Positions 1 to 6,192 of a stretch of DNA of 6,192 nt are shown here, in pieces. Below the pieces are notes generated by a model. The model searched no databases. It was not told the DNA's origin and worked only from the letters and a program-made list of their open reading frames with translations. How positions within the stretch are numbered: the stretch's first letter is position 1; every line of letters starts with the position of its first letter. A program made the translations under genes and the position numbers. Source of the stretch: Thermomicrobiales bacterium (GTDB lineage Bacteria > Chloroflexota > Chloroflexia > Thermomicrobiales > UBA6265); the NCBI GenBank assembly GCA_030446955.1, contig JAUJMG010000052.1, positions 6,269 to 12,460 of the forward strand, read 5' to 3'.

Positions 1-633
1 CATTGCGTCCAGCATCTCCTGCATCTGCTGGACTTCCGACGCCTGAGCGTGCGCGATCGCCCGCGCCAGCCGGCGAACCTCGTCGCGGCCGGCGCGCTCC
101 AACGCTGCCTGGGCCATAGAAACTCCGCTCTGATGGTGCCGGATCATCAAGCGAAGAAACTCAGCGTCGGCTTGGGCAGGAGGGAGACGTTCAAGCTGCT
201 CGATCTCCTCACGGCTCGCCATGCCGAGCATTCGGCCGCTGGTCGGATGACCCATCCAGGCCATCGCCGGCTCCGCGCCCGTGGGTGGGAGGCCCCAGAC
301 ATCGAGCCACCCGAGCATCATGCCGCGCTGCGTGGCCTGGCTCTGCACGATATCCGTGGCGAGATACTTGATGGCTTCGTTTCCGGTCCGATCACGGGCG
401 ATCAAGGCCATTTCGACCGCCTGTTCGTGGTGGGTCGCCATGTCCCTGGCGAAGCCGGCATCCACGGAATCGTCGCCGGGGAGACGCGGCCAAAGTTGCC
501 AGGCAAGCACCGCTGCTCCCGCTACAAGGGCGGCGATCAGGAGGACCGGGAACAGGGACCACGGTCGGAGACTCGCCGTTTCCTCAGTCACGTCCGCTTC
601 GGCGCGTACGGCTTCGGATACGTTGCCCGTCAC
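1..633 (-). CDS. DUF305 family membrane-anchored protein (C-terminus beyond the window)
   Basis: This gene reads leftward off the window edge, with 211 codons visible and no stop reached. The product is a DUF305-family protein. The family's paired-histidine helical repeats are seen twice: DMATHHEQAVEMA (residues 64-76) and MIRHHQSGVSMA (163-174). Residues 26-48 form a single hydrophobic segment, a signal anchor that would place the His/Met-rich domain outside the membrane. Family function is poorly known; His/Met-rich DUF305 proteins have been linked to copper handling in some bacteria, and applying that here is inference. The start is a GTG placed directly after the TAG stop of the upstream DUF3105 gene, with no intervening base, which implies translational coupling. 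No ATG start lies closer to the hydrophobic segment. The ferritin-like four-helix layout appears nearly complete at the edge (VQQMQEMLDAM), so probably only a few residues are missing. The family assignment is firm; the exact start is moderately certain. Confidence 0.9.
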   Translation of the reverse strand, partial: MTGNVSEAVRAEADVTEETASLRPWSLFPVLLIAALVAGAAVLAWQLWPRLPGDDSVDAGFARDMATHHEQAVEMALIARDRTGNEAIKYLATDIVQSQATQRGMMLGWLDVWGLPPTGAEPAMAWMGHPTSGRMLGMASREEIEQLERLPPAQADAEFLRLMIRHHQSGVSMAQAALERAGRDEVRRLARAIAHAQASEVQQMQEMLDAM

Positions 634-1437
634 CTAGACCGTTGCGTCCGTCCCGCTGGTGCATGCCGCCCCGGGTTCGGGGGCATCCGGGCTCTGCCGG
701 AACTTGCGAATGAACTGGTCAAGCTTTTCGTCGTCCACCGCCGGAAGTTGAAGCTGCTGGTTCCACGCCGATGCGACGACATTCACGCCCTCGGGCAGGT
801 TCGGATAGGGGCTGACGAGGATGTACGTTTGATCGTCGGCCCGCTGGCGCAGATCGTCCACCTGCTCCTGGGGAAGGTCCGGCCGGTAGGTGATCCAGAC
901 TGCGCCGTGCTCAAGTGAGTGGACCGCATTCTCGGAGCGAATGGGTGCCGGGTAGAACCCGCAGTTTTGCCAAACTGGATCATGGCGGCCACCCACCGGC
1001 GGATTTTCGGCGTAGGCGACGACTTCGCCCGGTTGCTGGGTGTGTTCTCCGCCAGCGTACTGATACGTCTGGGTCCCTTCGGGGACTAGATTCACGCGCG
1101 CGTCCTCAACGTAGGACCAGATCGTCCATCCAATCCCGGCGACCAATAAGACGGCGACCAGCGCGCCGCCGATCCGGGTCCATTGGCGAATGCGTCGCTG
1201 ACGCTCGTATACCTTCATGCGCTCTTCGCGTCGCTGCTTGATCATCTCAGGGCGGCGCTCTGCCCGCCGTGGCGGGGCCACGGGTGTGGAGAGATCCGGG
1301 TTGACCACCTTATGGACGCGCTCCCGCGCCCCGGTGATGAGCCTCGGCCCCTGTTCCGTTGCCTCGTTCTTCTGACCGCCTGCGGATGTGGCTGGGGTCT
1401 TCTTCGGGGGTTGGGACCGCTTGTTTGTAGACGCCAT
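634..1437 (-). CDS. DUF3105 domain membrane-anchored protein
   Basis: A 267-residue protein of the DUF3105 family, whose function is not established. Residues 1-87 are hydrophilic and strongly basic, with an Arg/Glu-rich, probably helical stretch at 59-86. A single membrane helix follows at about 88-110, then an extracytoplasmic domain with the family hallmarks: AYAENPPVGGRHDPVW (141-156), a Cys at 159, and VHSLEHGAVWITYRP (172-186). His152, His173 and His177 are candidate metal ligands by inference. A second Cys at 259 near the end could pair with Cys159. The ATG at 1437 is preferred because AAAGG lies 11 nt upstream; a TTG at 1446 would add three residues but sits only 2 nt from that motif. 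The gene is the first of a leftward pair with the DUF305 gene, which begins immediately after its stop. The two are probably co-transcribed and act together at the outer face of the membrane. It diverges from the formate dehydrogenase operon. Confidence 0.9.
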   Translation of the reverse strand: MASTNKRSQPPKKTPATSAGGQKNEATEQGPRLITGARERVHKVVNPDLSTPVAPPRRAERRPEMIKQRREERMKVYERQRRIRQWTRIGGALVAVLLVAGIGWTIWSYVEDARVNLVPEGTQTYQYAGGEHTQQPGEVVAYAENPPVGGRHDPVWQNCGFYPAPIRSENAVHSLEHGAVWITYRPDLPQEQVDDLRQRADDQTYILVSPYPNLPEGVNVVASAWNQQLQLPAVDDEKLDQFIRKFRQSPDAPEPGAACTSGTDATV

Positions 1438-1448
1438 GATGGGCAAAA

Positions 1449-1453
1449 CCTTT
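1449..1453 (-). promoter_or_regulatory. Ribosome-binding site of the DUF3105 gene
   Basis: On the minus strand this reads AAAGG, 11 nt before the ATG at 1437. It is a modest match with slightly long spacing. It favours the ATG at 1437 over the TTG at 1446, which would be only 2 nt away. Confidence 0.45.
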
Positions 1454-1472
1454 GATACAGTGCGGCTGGCAC

Positions 1473-1488
1473 GCGCCTCGCGCGGCGC
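1473..1488. other. GC-rich hairpin in the divergent spacer
   Basis: GCGCC (1473-1477) and GGCGC (1484-1488) are perfect inverted arms around a 6-nt loop. The hairpin lies between the divergent DUF3105 and formate dehydrogenase starts, and would fall in the 5' leader of whichever transcript begins beyond it. There is no following T-run, so it is not an intrinsic terminator. In GC-rich DNA a 5-bp stem can arise by chance, and no role is claimed. Confidence 0.25.
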
Positions 1489-1574
1489 AGCGTCGCTACG
1501 TCCGGCTGTCGCCTATCGCGAGCCTCCTCGGGCGGAGATGATACCATCCCTGCCCCTTCCCTCTTGGGCTTGAT

Positions 1575-1579
1575 GAGGA
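1575..1579 (+). promoter_or_regulatory. Shine-Dalgarno GAGGA upstream of the fdnG leader ORF
   Basis: GAGGA lies 7 nt before the ATG at 1587, a near-ideal distance for that start. It is 36 nt from the fdnG ATG at 1616, too far to serve it directly. The fdnG ATG itself has no good Shine-Dalgarno. Ribosomes may therefore load here and reach fdnG by re-initiation after the short leader frame. Confidence 0.45.
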
Positions 1580-1586
1580 TTCGGAC

Positions 1587-1616
1587 ATGATGTCAATGAA
1601 GAACGGGCAAACCTAA
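1587..1616 (+). CDS. Nine-codon leader ORF overlapping the fdnG start
   Basis: A tiny frame encoding MMSMKNGQT ends in TAA at 1614-1616, whose last base is the first base of the fdnG ATG (TAATG). It has two consecutive ATGs at 1587 and 1590, a third at 1596, and GAGGA 7 nt upstream, a better initiation context than fdnG has. It could be a translated leader that couples initiation to fdnG. It could also be chance: it is too short to have recognisable relatives, and the peptide has no runs of one amino acid that would suggest classical attenuation. The frame upstream of 1616 that belongs to fdnG contains a stop at 1574-1576 and no start codon between, so fdnG cannot simply be extended through this region. 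Confidence 0.3.
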   Translation: MMSMKNGQT

Positions 1617-4600
1617 TGGACCTGATGCGGCCGGTTCGCGACGCTCTGCGCCGCCACGTCGGCGTCTTGCCGAACCCCATAAGCCGTCGAACCGCGGAAG
1701 CGCAGCCGCGAATCCGTGGCGCCAATGTCATCATCAGTGTCTGCCCCTATTGCGCGGTCGGCTGCTCCCAGTTGGTCTACGCAAAGGAGGGCCGGATCAT
1801 TGACATCGAGGGCAACCCGGCAAGCCCGATCAACGCGGGGACGCTCTGCCCCAAGGGCGCCGCAACCTCGGGTCTGGTTGACAATCCGCTCCGGCTCACG
1901 ACCGTCAAATATCGCCCTCCCTATGGCAAGCAGTGGGAGGAGCGCCCGCTTGATTGGGCCATGGAGCGCATCGCAGAGCGTGTGAAGGCGACGAGGGACA
2001 CGTCGTTCGAGGAGCAGGACGAGGCTGGGAACCTCGTTAATCGCACGCTCGCCATCGGCCACTTGGGCGGCGCTACCTTAGACAACGAAGAGAACTACCT
2101 CATCAAGAAGCTGTTCACTGCCGGTCTGGGCATCGTGGCGGTGGAGAACCAGGCTCGGATATGACACTCCTCCACGGTGCCCGGTCTGGGTGCCCGACTC
2201 GGCCGGGGGGGCGCCACGACCTTCCTTCAGGATCTCGCGCACAGCGACTGCATCGTGATCATGGGCGCGAACATGGCGGAGAACCACCCGGTCGGGTTCC
2301 GGTTCGTCGTCCAGGCCCGGGAGCGAGGCGCCACGATCATCCACGTTGACCCGCGCTTCACCCGCACCTCCGCGCTCTCCGATGTTCATGTGCCACTGCG
2401 GGCGGGGTCGGACATCGCCTTTCTTGGGGCGCTGATCAACCACGTCCTGACTCACGACCTCTGGTTCGACGAGTACGTCCGTCACTACACGAACGCCTCG
2501 ACGATCGTCGGAGAGGACTTTCGCGACACCGAGGATCTAGCCGGTCTCTTCTCGGGCTATCTCCCTGGCGAGCGGCGCTACGAGTTCAACACCTGGCGCT
2601 ACGCTGGTCAGGCGACTGACCCCGCGCCTTCGGGAGACACAAACCAAGACTCCCAGGGCTACCAGCAGCGAGTCGGTCGCACGCATCGTCCTCTCCAGGT
2701 CGATCCGACCTTGCAGCACCCGAACTGCGTCTTCCAGATCGTGAAGCGCCACTTCGCTCGCTATACACCGGAACTGGTTGAGGAGACATGCGGCGTGCCC
2801 CGGGAGCTTTTCCTGCGGGTAGCGGACGCTATCACCCGCAACTCCGGACCGGAGCGAACGACGGCGTTCGCCTACGCCGTCGCCTGGACCCAGCACACCA
2901 CAGGAACGCAGATGATCTCGTGCTGTGCCTTGCTCCAGCTCCTACTCGGCAACATTGGGCGGCCGGGTGGGGGGATCATGGCACTGCGGGGCCACGCCAC
3001 CATCCAAGGCAGCACGGACATCCCCACGCTTTACAACTTGCTGCCCGGTTACCTGCCGATGCCGAATACGGCCCAGCCCTGCGCCACTCTTGCCGACCAT
3101 CTCCGGCAGGTGACGGCGCCAACCGGCTGGTGGCACCACGCGCCTGCCTACATGGTGAGCCTACTCAAGGCGTACTACGGCCATGAGGCCCGGCCTGAGA
3201 ATGACTTCGCGTATGACCTGGTGCCTAAGATCGGCGGGGACTACTCCTTCCAGCCGATGCTTCTGATGATGCAGGAGGGCGCCATGCAGGGGCTCTTCTG
3301 CATGGGCCAAAACCCTGCGGTGGGGGGACAAAACGCGCGTCTCGCCCGGCGGGCGCTGGCCAATCTGGACTGGCTGGTGGTGCGAGACCTTTTCGAGACG
3401 GAGACGGCAGCGTTCTGGCATGACGCACCGGAGGTCCGAAATGGGGAGGTGAGCGCCAAGGAGATCAAAACGGAGGTTTTTCTTCTTCCCGCCGCGGTGA
3501 CGCCGGAGAAAGAGGGCTCCTACACCAACACCCAGCGGCTGGTGCAATGGCACGATAAGGCGGTTGATCCGCCGGGGGATGCCCGCTCGGAAGCATGGTT
3601 CATCCACAACCTGGCTCAGCGGGTGAAGACACTCTACGCCGGGGACCGCTCCGCTCGCGGCCGACAGATCCAGTCCCTTGCCTGGGAGTACCGGGACGAT
3701 GAGGGGGAGCCGGATTTAGAGACGGTGCTGAAGGAGATCAACGGCTACAACGTGGGAGACGCGCGGCTGGTCCCCGACTACACGGCGTTGAAGGACGACG
3801 GCTCCACTGCCTGTGGCTGTTGGATCTACTCCGGGATCATGCCCGAAGAGGGACGCAACCTGGCTAGGAACCGGAATGGGGACGAGAGGGCGGCACTGGG
3901 CTGGGGGTTCGCCTGGCCAGCTAACCGGCGCATGCTCTACAACCGGGCTTCCGCCCGTCCGGACGGCTCTCCATGGTCTGAGCGGAAGGCGTGGGTCTGG
4001 TGGGATCCGGAGCAGGGCCGCTGGACCGGACATGACTCGCCCGACTTTCCCGTTTCCAAGCCCCCGGACTTCCAGCCTCTCCCCGGCGCGGACGGGATGG
4101 ATGCGCACGGCGGCGATGCGCCGTTCATCATGATGGCCGACGGCAAGGGGCAACTCTACGCCGCTACTGGTCTTCGGGACGGGCCACTGCCGACCCACTA
4201 CGAACCGTGGGAGACACCGGTCGGCAACAGGCTCTATCCCGATCAGCCACGCAGCCCATCCGCGAAGCTGCATGACCGGCCGACCAATCGCTACCACGCG
4301 ATCGCCGATCCGCGGTTCCCGCACGTCATCACCACCTACCGCCTCACCGAGCATCACACGGCTGGCGCGATGAGCAGGTTCGTCCCCTGGCTCGCGGAGT
4401 TGCAGCCGGAGGGTTTCGTCGAAATCGATCCGTCGCTGGCGCGGTCGCTCGGGGCGGACAACCGCGACTGGGTGACCGTGAGCACGCTCCGTGGCGCCAT
4501 TGAGGCGCGCGCCTTGGTCACCGATCGCATCCCTCCCCTCATGATCCACGGGGAGCGGCTGCACCAGGTCGGCGTGCCATGGCATTACGGGTACACAGGA

Positions 4601-4768
4601 TTAGCCCAAGGAGACGTGGCCAACGATTTGAGCGCGCTTATTGAAGACCCGAACTCTTTGATCCATGAGGCCAAAGCCTTCACCTGCGCGATCCGGAAAG
4701 GTCGGTTGAGCGAGGGTTCCGACGAGTCGACAAGTGAGGCTGCCGCCTCGTCCGAGAACGAGACATGA
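1616..4768 (+). CDS. fdnG: Selenocysteine-containing formate dehydrogenase alpha subunit (FDH-N class), TGA at codon 183 read as Sec
   Basis: Catalytic subunit, 1050 residues including Sec183; it oxidises formate to CO2 at a Mo- or W-bis(pyranopterin) centre. E. coli FdnG is 1015 residues. The N-terminal 4Fe-4S site is Cys43, Cys46, Cys50 and Cys78 (VCPYCAVGC and LCPKG), with Lys80 matching the electron-relay Lys of the family. The active site is NQARI-U-HSSTV: Sec183 followed by His184. Further hallmarks are LGRGGATTF (194-202), ENHPVGFR (222-229), HVDPRFTRTS (243-252), LRGHATIQGSTDI (457-469, with Arg458 at the position of catalytic Arg333 in E. coli FdhF) and MGQNPAVGG (563-571). The C-terminal pterin-dinucleotide-binding domain spans about 903-1027, followed by a Ser/Glu-rich tail. 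The TGA at 2162-2164 is in frame with both halves and is followed by a SECIS hairpin. ATG 1616 is the first possible start after the in-frame stop at 1574-1576. No twin-arginine signal with a hydrophobic stretch is present, unlike E. coli FdnG. The stop overlaps the next gene (ATGA). Confidence 0.96.
2162..2164 (+). other. Selenocysteine UGA codon (Sec183 of fdnG)
   Basis: An in-frame TGA inside the alpha subunit gene, preceded by AAC CAG GCT CGG ATA and followed by CAC. The resulting NQARI-U-H aligns with NQARV-U-H of E. coli FdnG (Sec196). Homology to FDH-N continues in the same frame on both sides with no residue missing, so no frameshift or deletion is involved. Reading it as a stop would leave a 182-codon fragment without most of the active site and an 863-codon remainder opening at a GTG with no suitable ribosome-binding site. 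Confidence 0.95.
2165..2200 (+). promoter_or_regulatory. Bacterial SECIS element of fdnG
   Basis: Immediately 3' of the UGA, GGTGCCC (2176-2182) pairs with GGGTGCC (2188-2194), using five G-C pairs and two G-U wobbles, to close the apical loop GGTCT (2183-2187). The loop begins exactly 18 nt after the UGA, as in E. coli fdhF, and has the same sequence GGUCU. Counting the U of UGA as 1, the bases known to matter for SelB binding in E. coli are all present: U17, G23 and U24. The hairpin lies inside the coding sequence, as bacterial SECIS elements do, and would recruit SelB with charged tRNA-Sec. The match was made by eye, without folding energies. Confidence 0.9.
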
Positions 4769-5634
4769 ACGAGACCCTCTCCCTCGGTGCAACCACGGCC
4801 GACAAGACCGGAGCGCGGCCCGGTGCGGTCGGCTTCTTGACCGATGCGTCGCTGTGCATCGGTTGCAAAGCCTGCGAGGTCGCGTGCAAGCAGTGGAACC
4901 AGCTCCCAGCCGACGGCTCCAACGGCGGCCAGGGACTGACCGGATTTAGCTATGACAACACCGGTGATCTCGGCGCGACCACGTGGCGTCACGTCGCGTT
5001 TGTGGAACGAACCGCCCCGGCGTCCTCGGATCCGCTTGGCGGCCTCCTCGCGCCTGCCCCGGGCCAGACGGCTTGGTTGATGCTCAGTGACGTGTGCAAG
5101 CACTGTGTCAACGCACCCTGTCTTGACGCTTGTCCGACGGGAGCCATCATTCGCACACGGTTCGACACCGTGGTCATTCAGGATGATGTCTGCAATGGAT
5201 GCGGGTACTGCGTTCCCGCCTGTCCCTTCGGCGTGCCTCAACTGAGTGGCGGGGATCACACAGCACATAAGTGCACCCTTTGCTACGACCGGCTGGTGGA
5301 CGGATTGGAACCAGCCTGTGCCAAGGCCTGCCCGACCGATTCGATTCAGTTCGGTCCGATCGAGGAGTTGATGCCTCGGGCGGTGAAGCGCGTCGCCGAC
5401 TTACAGAGCCGCGGTGTCAGGCAAGCGCAGATCTACGGTGACCTCCGCTCAGGGGGGACGGGCGGGATCGACGGACTCAACGCCCTGTTTGTCCTGACGG
5501 CGGAGCCCGAGACCTACAACCTTCCTGCCAGTCCCCAGCGACCAAGCGATAAGACTCTGCCGGCTTTTGTGACGACGGCTGCGGCCGCTCTTGGTCTCGT
5601 CCTGGCGGCGGTGGGAGCGCTTAGGAGACGATGA
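4765..5634 (+). CDS. fdnH: Formate dehydrogenase beta subunit, four 4Fe-4S clusters with C-terminal membrane helix
   Basis: Electron-transfer subunit, 289 residues (E. coli FdnH is 294). Sixteen cysteines form four ferredoxin-type groups: Cys31/34/37/41 (CIGCKACEVAC), Cys111/114/119/123 (CKHCVNAPCLDAC), Cys143/146/149/153 (CNGCGYCVPAC) and Cys170/173/185/189 (CTLC and CAKAC). These would hold four 4Fe-4S clusters carrying electrons from alpha to the membrane subunit. A hydrophobic segment at about 265-286 (LPAFVTTAAAALGLVLAAVG) is followed by a terminal Arg-Arg-Arg, like the single C-terminal helix of FdnH. By the positive-inside rule this puts the C-terminus in the cytoplasm and the cluster domain outside. 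No signal peptide is seen at the N-terminus; FdnH is likewise carried across by its alpha partner. The ATG overlaps the fdnG stop (ATGA) and has no strong Shine-Dalgarno, so translation is probably coupled. The role is secure; the symbol reflects the nearest characterised relative. Confidence 0.94.
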   Translation: MNETLSLGATTADKTGARPGAVGFLTDASLCIGCKACEVACKQWNQLPADGSNGGQGLTGFSYDNTGDLGATTWRHVAFVERTAPASSDPLGGLLAPAPGQTAWLMLSDVCKHCVNAPCLDACPTGAIIRTRFDTVVIQDDVCNGCGYCVPACPFGVPQLSGGDHTAHKCTLCYDRLVDGLEPACAKACPTDSIQFGPIEELMPRAVKRVADLQSRGVRQAQIYGDLRSGGTGGIDGLNALFVLTAEPETYNLPASPQRPSDKTLPAFVTTAAAALGLVLAAVGALRRR

Positions 5635-5670
5635 GGCAGCGGCCGTCTTCGTCCTCCAGCCTTGCTCTCC

Positions 5671-5676
5671 AAGGAG
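5671..5676 (+). promoter_or_regulatory. Ribosome-binding site of the NrfD-family gene
   Basis: AAGGAG, a strong Shine-Dalgarno match, lies 10 nt before the ATG at 5687. It settles the start of the membrane subunit, which would otherwise be uncertain because its first ~50 residues are hydrophilic. Confidence 0.75.
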
Positions 5677-5686
5677 TGTCCCTCTG

Positions 5687-6192
5687 ATGGAAACGTTCGA
5701 GCGTCGCTGGACGTCCGACGGGAGCCGAAAGCGCGGAGGGCCGGAAGCCGGTGACCCGGCCCGCCCTCATGGGCGGTCTGCCGCCGATGAAGCCCGCGGC
5801 AGCTACTACGGCGTGCCGGTCATCCACCGCCCACATTGGCACTGGCTGATCGTTGTCTACTTCTTTCTCGGCGGCATCGCCGGGGCATGCTATGCCATCG
5901 CGTCCATCGCACAGCTTGTTGGGCCAAAGGAGGACCGGCGTTTGGTAAGGGCAGGGCACTACCTGTCCTTCGCGACGCTGCTGCCAAGCCCGGTCCTCCT
6001 GATCCTGGATCTTGGCAGGCCCGAGCGGTTCTTCAAGATGCTTCGCGTCATCAAACTCCGCTCGCCAATGTCGGTGGGGACGTGGGGATTGACGGTGTTC
6101 GGCGCCTTTGCTGCCCTGTCTGCCGCCATGCAAGCGGCCGAGGATGGGCTCCTAGGCGCGGGGAGGGCGGCTAGGACGCTCGCCGGTTGGCC
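5687..6192 (+). CDS. nrfD: NrfD/PsrC-family membrane subunit of the formate dehydrogenase (3' end beyond the window)
   Basis: The reading frame is open from the ATG to the window edge, with 168 codons visible. The protein belongs to the NrfD/PsrC family of multi-pass quinone-interacting membrane subunits. Three hydrophobic helices are seen, at about 53-76, 92-109 and 130-150. Family-like motifs are YFFLGGIAGACYAIA (58-72), LDLGRPERFFKML (107-119) and SPMSVGTWG (126-134). Family members usually have eight or more helices and 300-400 residues, so roughly half is missing. The first ~50 residues are hydrophilic and rich in Arg, Gly and Asp, a longer lead-in than is usual before the first helix. 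It follows the beta subunit by 52 nt on the same strand and is very likely the third subunit of the complex, receiving electrons from beta and reducing or oxidising quinone without haem. E. coli FDH-N uses a cytochrome b (FdnI) here instead. No FdnI-like gene is visible, though one could lie downstream. Confidence 0.9.
   Translation, partial: METFERRWTSDGSRKRGGPEAGDPARPHGRSAADEARGSYYGVPVIHRPHWHWLIVVYFFLGGIAGACYAIASIAQLVGPKEDRRLVRAGHYLSFATLLPSPVLLILDLGRPERFFKMLRVIKLRSPMSVGTWGLTVFGAFAALSAAMQAAEDGLLGAGRAARTLAGW

Noticed and set aside
49..918. A 289-codon plus-strand ORF over the left genes.
   Set aside because: It is antisense to the DUF305 and DUF3105 genes, which have clear family motifs, and its product has no recognisable domain.
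1568..1596. Minus-strand promoter with a perfect TTGACA (1596-1591).
   Set aside because: No acceptable -10 box occurs at 16-18 nt spacing (ATCAAG, TCAAGC and CAAGCC), so TTGACA alone is not enough.
2162..2164. Nonsense mutation making the formate dehydrogenase gene a pseudogene.
   Set aside because: The TGA falls exactly on the catalytic Sec position, is followed by a SECIS with correct loop and spacing, and the rest of the frame is intact through to the C-terminal domain.
2205..2211. Run of seven G as a possible frameshift or sequencing error.
   Set aside because: The protein match (LGRGGATTF) continues correctly through the run in the same frame, so no indel is indicated.
2161..2349. ORF starting at an ATG that overlaps the UGA codon, as a possible second protein.
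   Set aside because: It lies out of frame inside the selenoprotein gene and its low-complexity Arg/Gly/His-rich product is typical of a shadow frame in GC-rich DNA.
3716..4585. A 289-codon minus-strand ORF inside fdnG.
   Set aside because: It is antisense to well-conserved alpha subunit coding sequence and shows no family motif, so it is a shadow of GC-rich codon use.
5621..6133. Minus-strand ORF of 170 codons and plus-strand ORF at 5836-6174 in the last segment.
   Set aside because: Both conflict with the NrfD-family frame from 5687, which has a strong Shine-Dalgarno, membrane helices and family motifs.

Overview
The window is high-GC bacterial DNA packed with genes. It holds two operons that diverge from a spacer of about 150-180 bp. 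The right-hand operon is clear: it encodes a membrane-bound, selenocysteine-containing formate dehydrogenase of the FDH-N class. The left-hand operon encodes two envelope proteins of poorly understood families, DUF3105 and DUF305. A formate dehydrogenase alpha/beta pair followed by an NrfD-type membrane gene, beside a DUF3105-DUF305 pair in a GC-rich genome, would suit a Chloroflexota (Thermomicrobia/Sphaerobacter/Nitrolancea-like) or actinobacterial lineage. That placement comes from gene content only and is tentative. The organism must also encode the selenocysteine machinery (SelA, SelB, SelC, SelD), none of which is in this window.

Left part (1-1437, minus strand): a DUF3105 protein with one membrane anchor is followed with no gap (TAG then GTG) by a DUF305 protein, also with one N-terminal membrane segment, which runs off the left edge. 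The spacer carries a GC-rich hairpin, ribosome-binding sites for both sides and no convincing promoter.

Right part (1587-6192, plus strand): a nine-codon leader reading frame with a good Shine-Dalgarno overlaps (TAATG) the start of the 1050-residue alpha subunit. The alpha subunit is interrupted at codon 183 by an in-frame TGA. This TGA is a selenocysteine codon, not a nonsense mutation. Both sides match FDH-N alpha in the same frame, the residue falls at the known Sec site (NQAR-x-U-H), and a bacterial SECIS hairpin with a GGUCU apical loop lies 18 nt downstream, the spacing seen in E. coli fdhF. A conventional gene caller would report two broken genes of 182 and 863 codons. The alpha stop overlaps (ATGA) the start of a four-cluster ferredoxin-like beta subunit with a C-terminal membrane helix. 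After 52 nt comes the start of an NrfD-family multi-pass protein, cut by the right edge.

Working together: alpha would oxidise formate to CO2 at a Mo/W-bis-pterin-Sec site, pass electrons through its own 4Fe-4S cluster to the four clusters of beta, and on to the NrfD-type subunit, which would hand them to quinone. This subunit takes the place of the cytochrome b556 gamma subunit (FdnI) of enterobacterial FDH-N. No Tat signal is visible on alpha, so which side of the membrane the active site faces is an open question.
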